Assembly (NCBI RefSeq): GCF_004295665.1
Contig: NZ_CP034759.1
Span: forward strand, 1,550,001-1,614,000
Reading direction: 5' to 3'
DNA: 64,000 nucleotides
Origin: Litorilituus sediminis
GTDB lineage: Bacteria > Pseudomonadota > Gammaproteobacteria > Enterobacterales > Alteromonadaceae
Position numbers and translations under genes: made by a program. The notes below the pieces were generated by a model, which worked only from the letters and a program-made list of their open reading frames with translations, had not been told where the DNA came from and did not search any database. Position 1 is the stretch's first letter; the number at the start of each line of letters is the position of its first letter. Shown in pieces: positions 62,126 to 64,000 of the stretch.

Positions 62126-63750
62126 CAGGTTTCCTTAGTTCGGTTTAATAAAACAATGGGCAATAAACCAAATAAAACAATTAAAATAGCACCTAAAGCG
62201 CCTTGCTCTAACATTTCATCTGAAATCAATTGATATATCTGACTACTTAAGGTTTCAAAATTAAACGGTCTGAGAATTAATACCGCGGCCAGCTCTTTCA
62301 TCGACTCAACAAACACCAATAACCAGGCAACCAAAATAGCCGGTTTAAGTAGTGGCATATGCACTCGCTGTATGGCTTTATTTAAGCTCACGCCAAGCGT
62401 TGCCGGGGCGTAATCTAATGACGGTGGAATTTGTTTTATCGCACTGGTTATCGTGCCGTTAGCTATCGCCGAAAATCGAACCACAAAGGCAAATATCATC
62501 GCAAACATGGTGCCCGATAAAATCAAACCTGGCGCTTGTAGGCCAAATGACTCCATTATATCGTTTAACCAATGATCTAGCGGTCCAAAAGTCGATAACA
62601 TCGCCATAGCTAAGACAGTACCGGGTATCGCATAACCAAAGCCAGAAACTTGAATAGGTAAATGACGAAACTTATCAGCGTGTAACCTTTGATACAAACC
62701 GAGCAGCAAAGCAATGGCGACTGCTGCTGTTGCCGCAATAACAGAAACTTTAATACTATTTAAGCCAGTTTCTAGCAATACTTCTAACTGTGCTAAGGTG
62801 CTGTACTCAACCGCCATAGCAAGCAACAAAGCAAACGGCAGTACAAAGCCTAAAACAACCAGCAACCAACAAAAACTACTTGCCAGTATTTGCGTCACAA
62901 CACCAAGCTTAATAATATCTCTATTATGGTTTGGTCTGGCACTTTGATGACGAAGCCCGGCTCTACTGCGCTGCTCCATAACAATCACAAAAAGTACTAA
63001 CAGCATTAAAATGCTCGCCAGTGCATTAGCCGCTGCCATATCACCATAACCAAGCCAGGTATCATAGACAGCAGTTGTTAAGGTATTAACGGCAAAGTAC
63101 TGTACTGTGGCAAAATCAGCTAAGGTCTCCATTAACACTAAACTGGCCGATACCGCAATTGCCGGTCGTGCAAGCGGTAATGCCACTTTAAAAAAGCTCT
63201 GCTTAGTCGTTAACCCTAGCAACCTGCTTGCGCGAGCCAAGCTTTGATCTTGCTGCTCAAAAGCCCCACGAGTGATCATATAAATATAAGGAAATAATAC
63301 CAGTGCCAGCATAAGTGCGGCACCAGGAAGTGTTCGAATATCAAAAAACCAGTAGTCCGCCGGGCTTTGCCAGTTAAAGCTGGCTCTAAGCCAACGTTGC
63401 ACAGGGCCGGCATAATCAAATAAGTCGGTATAAATATAGGCGACTAAATAAGCGGGCATTGCCAGTGGTAGCAATAACATCCAGCGCAAATAGCGCTTAA
63501 AGAGAACATTAGTCTGGCTGATAATCGCGGCGCTAATGACACCAAAGATTAACGAAAAAAACACCACTAATGCCGCTAGCATTAGGGTGTTTTGTAAATA
63601 AGTAGGTAACACAGTTTGCCATAAATGAGCAAATAACTGTGTTGAGGAGCCTACACCACCAATTAACATAACCAACACTGGCACCATAAGTACCAGAGCG
63701 GCTAAATAACTAATAAATTTCCATTTTTTACTATGATAGAGGGATATCAC
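62125..63750 (-). CDS. fbpB: Ferric iron ABC transporter, permease
   Basis: This 541-residue protein is made of two fused six-helix halves (12 membrane segments), the FbpB/SfuB layout. It carries two EAA-type coupling loops (ASRLLGLTTKQSFFKVALPLARPAI and APATLGVSLNKAIQRVHMPLLKPAI). It overlaps the binding-protein gene by four bases and the ATPase gene by one base. It moves Fe3+ across the inner membrane. Confidence 0.94.
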   Translation of the reverse strand: MISLYHSKKWKFISYLAALVLMVPVLVMLIGGVGSSTQLFAHLWQTVLPTYLQNTLMLAALVVFFSLIFGVISAAIISQTNVLFKRYLRWMLLLPLAMPAYLVAYIYTDLFDYAGPVQRWLRASFNWQSPADYWFFDIRTLPGAALMLALVLFPYIYMITRGAFEQQDQSLARASRLLGLTTKQSFFKVALPLARPAIAVSASLVLMETLADFATVQYFAVNTLTTAVYDTWLGYGDMAAANALASILMLLVLFVIVMEQRSRAGLRHQSARPNHNRDIIKLGVVTQILASSFCWLLVVLGFVLPFALLLAMAVEYSTLAQLEVLLETGLNSIKVSVIAATAAVAIALLLGLYQRLHADKFRHLPIQVSGFGYAIPGTVLAMAMLSTFGPLDHWLNDIMESFGLQAPGLILSGTMFAMIFAFVVRFSAIANGTITSAIKQIPPSLDYAPATLGVSLNKAIQRVHMPLLKPAILVAWLLVFVESMKELAAVLILRPFNFETLSSQIYQLISDEMLEQGALGAILIVLFGLLPIVLLNRTKET

Positions 63751-64000
63751 AAATCAAACTTGGCTTTGTCTAACAACATGAGCGCAAGTTTACGATTTTT
63801 TGCCACTTCTTCCAATGGTAATGTGTCAGCTTTATAACTTCCCCACGAGGCAACTAATGGTGAAACCTTAACTCCCGCGCGTACTGGATATTCCATATTT
63901 GTTTCAGCGTACATTTTTTGCGCTGATTCAGATACTAAGAACTCCATCAGTGCTTTGGCATTAGCACTATTTGGTGCATATTTTGCCATAGCGACGCCAG
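63747..64000 (-). CDS. fbpA: Ferric iron ABC transporter, periplasmic binding protein (3' part)
   Basis: The last 84 codons of a periplasmic binding protein run past the window end. The visible part begins GVAMAKYAPNSANAKALMEF. It continues LVSESAQKMYAETNMEYPVR, the segment that in FbpA/IdiA proteins holds the conserved EYPV before the final helices. It would deliver Fe3+ to FbpB. The signal peptide and iron ligands lie outside the window. Confidence 0.85.
   Translation of the reverse strand, partial: GVAMAKYAPNSANAKALMEFLVSESAQKMYAETNMEYPVRAGVKVSPLVASWGSYKADTLPLEEVAKNRKLALMLLDKAKFDL

Overview
The window is about 64 kb of AT-rich chromosome from a marine gammaproteobacterium. The gene content fits the Alteromonadales, most likely Colwelliaceae (Colwellia or Thalassotalea). 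The evidence is the mutS/rpoS-nlpD-pcm-surE-truD-ispF-ispD-ftsB block, a Shewanella-type NagR/NagK/NagA/NagP route, a small TIGR02922-like protein and the Na+-pumping oxaloacetate decarboxylase. This placement comes from reading alone; no database was searched.

Layout. 1-7 kb: the end of mutS faces a co-directional minus-strand block from ftsB down to rpoS. 7-16 kb: a FabH-like synthase with an unknown partner, an ABC-2 exporter, a Fur-box-preceded small gene, tmcA, a PA3496-like small protein, pdxH and an M48 lipoprotein peptidase. 16-25 kb: oadGAB, two identical tRNA-Arg genes plus tRNA-Ser, csrA, alaS and recX, then a decayed 3' piece of dinB. 25-32 kb: small accessory genes, a diguanylate cyclase, mgtE behind an apparently frameshifted gene, a LysR regulator, an intact dinB and hemH. 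32-40.5 kb: the complete cytochrome c maturation set, ccmFGHI on the minus strand and ccmABCDE on the plus strand. 41-57 kb: a GlcNAc/chitin-oligomer utilisation locus. 57-64 kb: rraB, plsC, an orphan response regulator, a GST and an fbpABC-type iron importer cut by the window end.

The GlcNAc locus works as one regulon. A TonB receptor imports the substrate across the outer membrane, a GH20 lipoprotein releases GlcNAc, and nagP-nagA-nagK transport, deacetylate and phosphorylate it. Pgi feeds glycolysis. A LacI-type repressor (NagR) probably binds the near-perfect palindrome TGACAGCGCTGTCA. I see five copies: before nagK, between hex and sapC, two before the TonB receptor, and one between pgi and nagR. 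SapC, a 2OG-Fe(II)-oxygenase-like protein and a flavin halogenase-like protein sit inside the locus; their biochemical role there is not understood. No nagB-type deaminase lies in the window.

The least explained structure is a dispersed 263-265 bp fold-back element with three full copies (8997-9259, 19958-20222, 32451-32714). It has imperfect terminal inverted repeats starting ATACCAA and two internal long hairpins. The diverged copy keeps both stems through paired changes in the arms. Short matches to the element's terminus lie exactly at the stop codons of rpoS and oadB.
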